Below are positions 62,357-64,000 of a stretch of DNA of 64,000 bases, one piece after another. The translations under genes and the position numbers were made by a program. The DNA is from Variovorax sp. PBL-E5 (GTDB taxonomy: Bacteria > Pseudomonadota > Gammaproteobacteria > Burkholderiales > Burkholderiaceae_C). The notes below the pieces were generated by a model. It was not told where the DNA came from. It saw nothing but the letters and a program-made list of their open reading frames with translations, and did no database searches. The stretch lies in the NCBI RefSeq assembly GCF_901827185.1, contig NZ_LR594671.1:4490001-4554000 (forward strand), read 5' to 3'. Numbering within the stretch: position 1 is the first letter of the stretch; each line of letters starts with the position of its first letter.

Positions 62357-63307
62357 CTAGGCATCGTGGATCAGCCCGGCGGGCAGCAGCCCGCGGTCGA
62401 TCATGGCCGCGTCCCATGGCGGCACTCGCGCGAAGGCGGCCGTGATGTGCTCGATGAAGAGCCTGAGCTTGAACGCATTGCGCGAGGTCCCCGCATAGAC
62501 GGCGCTCAGCGAGAAGGACGACAGCACATGCTCGGGCAGCACGACCTGCAGCTCGCCGCGCAGGATCGCGTCGCCCGCCACCAGCGTCGGCAGGCAGACG
62601 ATGCCCGCATGCTCCATCGCGTACTCGCGCAGCAGATGGACGCTGTTGGTCAAGAGCGCCGGACTCATGTACATGGTCACCTGCTCGTCGCCGTGGTGGA
62701 ATGTCCAGCGGTCGCGCGTCGGGTAGCCCGAATAGAGGCCCAGCGTGTGCTTGTGCAGCTCGCGCGGGCTCGCGGGTGCGCCGTGCGTGCGCAGGTACTC
62801 GGGTGTGGCGCAGAACACGCGCCGCACCGGAAAGAGCGGGCGCGAGACCAGCTCGGTGGATGCCGCCGGAAAGATCTGCAGCGCGCAATCCACGCCGGCC
62901 TTGACCGGATCGACCACCGCGTCGCTCACGATCAGCTCCAGATGGATGTCGGGATAGCTGGTCTGGAAGGCGCGCAGCAGCGCGGCGAAATGCCCGAGCA
63001 CGAAGCCGGTCAGCGCATGGATGCGCAGCACGCCGGTCGGGCCGGCGCGCGCGTCGCGCATCTGGTCGAGCATGTCGTTGGCCCGGCCGACGAGTTCGGT
63101 GCAATCGCGCAGGAAGGCCTGGCCGACATCGCTGAGCCGCACCACGCGCGTGCTGCGATGGAAGAGCGGCGCGCCGACGTGGTCCTCCAGCTGCTTCACG
63201 CGGCTGGTCACCACCGACTTGGCCACGCGCATCTGCCGCGCGGCCTCGGCGAAGCTCTGGGTCTGCGCGACGCGAACGAAGGTCTCGATGTTTTCCAGGC
63301 GGTCCAT
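62357..63307 (-). CDS. LysR-family regulator (CrgA/DmlR-like)
   Basis: The product is 316 aa from MDRLENIETFVRVAQTQSFA. SFAEAARQMRVAKSVVTSRV is the recognition region. The domain after it (ARAGPTGVLRIHALTGFVLG) is of the same subgroup as the regulator at 30528. No obvious target is adjacent, since the next gene upstream is a divergent DUF1841 gene. Confidence 0.87.
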   Translation of the reverse strand: MDRLENIETFVRVAQTQSFAEAARQMRVAKSVVTSRVKQLEDHVGAPLFHRSTRVVRLSDVGQAFLRDCTELVGRANDMLDQMRDARAGPTGVLRIHALTGFVLGHFAALLRAFQTSYPDIHLELIVSDAVVDPVKAGVDCALQIFPAASTELVSRPLFPVRRVFCATPEYLRTHGAPASPRELHKHTLGLYSGYPTRDRWTFHHGDEQVTMYMSPALLTNSVHLLREYAMEHAGIVCLPTLVAGDAILRGELQVVLPEHVLSSFSLSAVYAGTSRNAFKLRLFIEHITAAFARVPPWDAAMIDRGLLPAGLIHDA

Positions 63308-63364
63308 GGCTTTGCAATGTAGCGGCGGCGGGCCGCGGCGGATGCCCGGTGCTACCCTCGGCGC

Positions 63365-63799
63365 ATGTTCAATCCCTCCCAAGAGGAAGTGCGCCGCTTC
63401 TTCTGCGACGTCTTCGCCAAGAGCCGGCGCGGCGAGCCGATGGAAGCGCTCGAGATCATCGCGAGCCGCTGGATCGACGAGCACCCCGAATACCATGCCG
63501 AGCTCGCCGATGCCGATGCGGCGGTCGCGCGCGTCTACGACGGCGGCGACGGACGCGAGAACCCCTTCCTTCACTTGTCGATGCATCTGTCGATCAGCGA
63601 GCAATGCTCGATCGACCAGCCGCGCGGCATCCGCCAGGCCGTCGAGTTGCTCGCGGCGCGGCGCGATTCGCTGCTCGAGGCGCACCACGAGGCGATGGAG
63701 TGCCTTGGGCAGATGATGTGGGAGAGCCAGCGTGCCGGCCGCCCGCCCGATGGCGATGCCTACGTCGCCTGCGTGCAGCGCCGTGCGACCCGAGGCTAA
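63365..63799 (+). CDS. DUF1841 family protein
   Basis: The product is 144 aa. MFNPSQEEVRRFFCDVFAKS, IASRWIDEHPEYHAELAD, ENPFLHLSMHLSISEQCSID and HEAMECLGQMMWESQR match the DUF1841 family of beta- and gammaproteobacteria. The HLSMHLSISEQ segment could bind a metal. Function is unknown. It overlaps the stop of the convergent partial gene by 3 nt. Confidence 0.88.
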   Translation: MFNPSQEEVRRFFCDVFAKSRRGEPMEALEIIASRWIDEHPEYHAELADADAAVARVYDGGDGRENPFLHLSMHLSISEQCSIDQPRGIRQAVELLAARRDSLLEAHHEAMECLGQMMWESQRAGRPPDGDAYVACVQRRATRG

Positions 63800-64000
63800 C
63801 GCGCCGGTTTCTGCCGCGCCGTCTCGCGCAGCAGCGCGATCAGGGTCTGACGCGACGGCGAGTCTTCAGCATCGGCGCGCGTCAAGAGGCCGACGGGCTC
63901 CTCGGTGCCGGCCATGTCGACGCCCAGGCGCACGAGCTGGCCGCTTGCGAGATCGTCGCGCGCAGCGCCGATGGGGGTGAACCACACCGCGTCCGACCGG
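63796..64000 (-). CDS. LysR-type regulator, C-terminal part (gene continues past the window)
   Basis: The last 67 residues are visible: SDAVWFTPIGAARDDLASGQ, LVRLGVDMAGTEEPVGLLTR and SRQTLIALLRETARQ. This resembles the C-terminus of PcaQ/GbpR-like LysR effector domains. The start is outside the window, so the family call rests on this tail only. Confidence 0.6.
   Translation of the reverse strand, partial: RSDAVWFTPIGAARDDLASGQLVRLGVDMAGTEEPVGLLTRADAEDSPSRQTLIALLRETARQKPAR

Overview
The window is a high-GC chromosomal segment that reads like a member of the Burkholderiales, most likely Comamonadaceae and close to Variovorax. The assignment is inferred from gene content: four orphan Bug (TctC-type) periplasmic receptors, two branched-chain-type (HAAT) ABC importers, many LysR/IclR/MarR regulators and dense aromatic catabolism. 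No rRNA, tRNA, CRISPR array or replication origin was seen.

Layout. 1-4.4 kb: the end of a Kef-type antiporter, a DoxX/NmrA/HxlR module lying between two inverted copies of a ~115-bp repeat, and an amidohydrolase. 4.5-16.8 kb: one long co-directional run (crotonase, feruloyl-CoA-synthetase-like ligase, SDR dehydrogenase, ABC importer with a fused permease-ATPase, tannase/feruloyl-esterase lipoprotein, acyl-CoA dehydrogenase, MarR regulator). It is best read as uptake and CoA-dependent breakdown of plant hydroxycinnamates and their esters. 16.8-26.3 kb: an accessory region of small redox genes (F420-reductase-like proteins, NAD(P)-dependent SDRs, a GFA protein, a SnoaL-like protein) with TetR and HxlR regulators. 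It carries an internally deleted duplicate of one of its own modules and an insertion-sequence remnant.

26.7-38.9 kb: an OPT transporter, Bug receptors, then an intradiol dioxygenase of hydroxyquinol type, a maleylacetate reductase, and 3-oxoadipate CoA-transferase plus 3-oxoadipyl-CoA thiolase under a divergent IclR regulator. An ornithine-cyclodeaminase-like gene here is broken by an internal deletion. 38.9-47.3 kb: mostly housekeeping or orphan genes (an EF-G paralogue, a GspE/PilB-type ATPase, an ECF sigma factor with a SnoaL-like tail, an AraC regulator, a DsrE-like protein).

47.3-57.8 kb: a ten-gene minus-strand array beginning with both subunits of a type II hydroquinone 1,2-dioxygenase and an aldehyde dehydrogenase. 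It continues with an ABC importer and a phosphonate-monoester-hydrolase/sulfatase-family enzyme, and ends with a Bug receptor and the last permease. 58-64 kb: an M20 hydrolase, a TSUP exporter, an MFS transporter, LysR regulators and a DUF1841 gene.

How the parts fit: the hydroquinone branch (dioxygenase, then semialdehyde dehydrogenase) and the hydroxyquinol branch (intradiol dioxygenase) both give maleylacetate. The window holds one maleylacetate reductase, feeding 3-oxoadipate to PcaIJ and PcaF and so to succinyl-CoA and acetyl-CoA. The most novel idea is that the hydrolase inside the hydroquinone array releases the phenol from an imported conjugate such as an aryl sulfate or phospho-ester. 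No enzyme that makes hydroquinone or hydroxyquinol by hydroxylation is present in the window. All functions are inferred from sequence features and remembered families; no database search was run.
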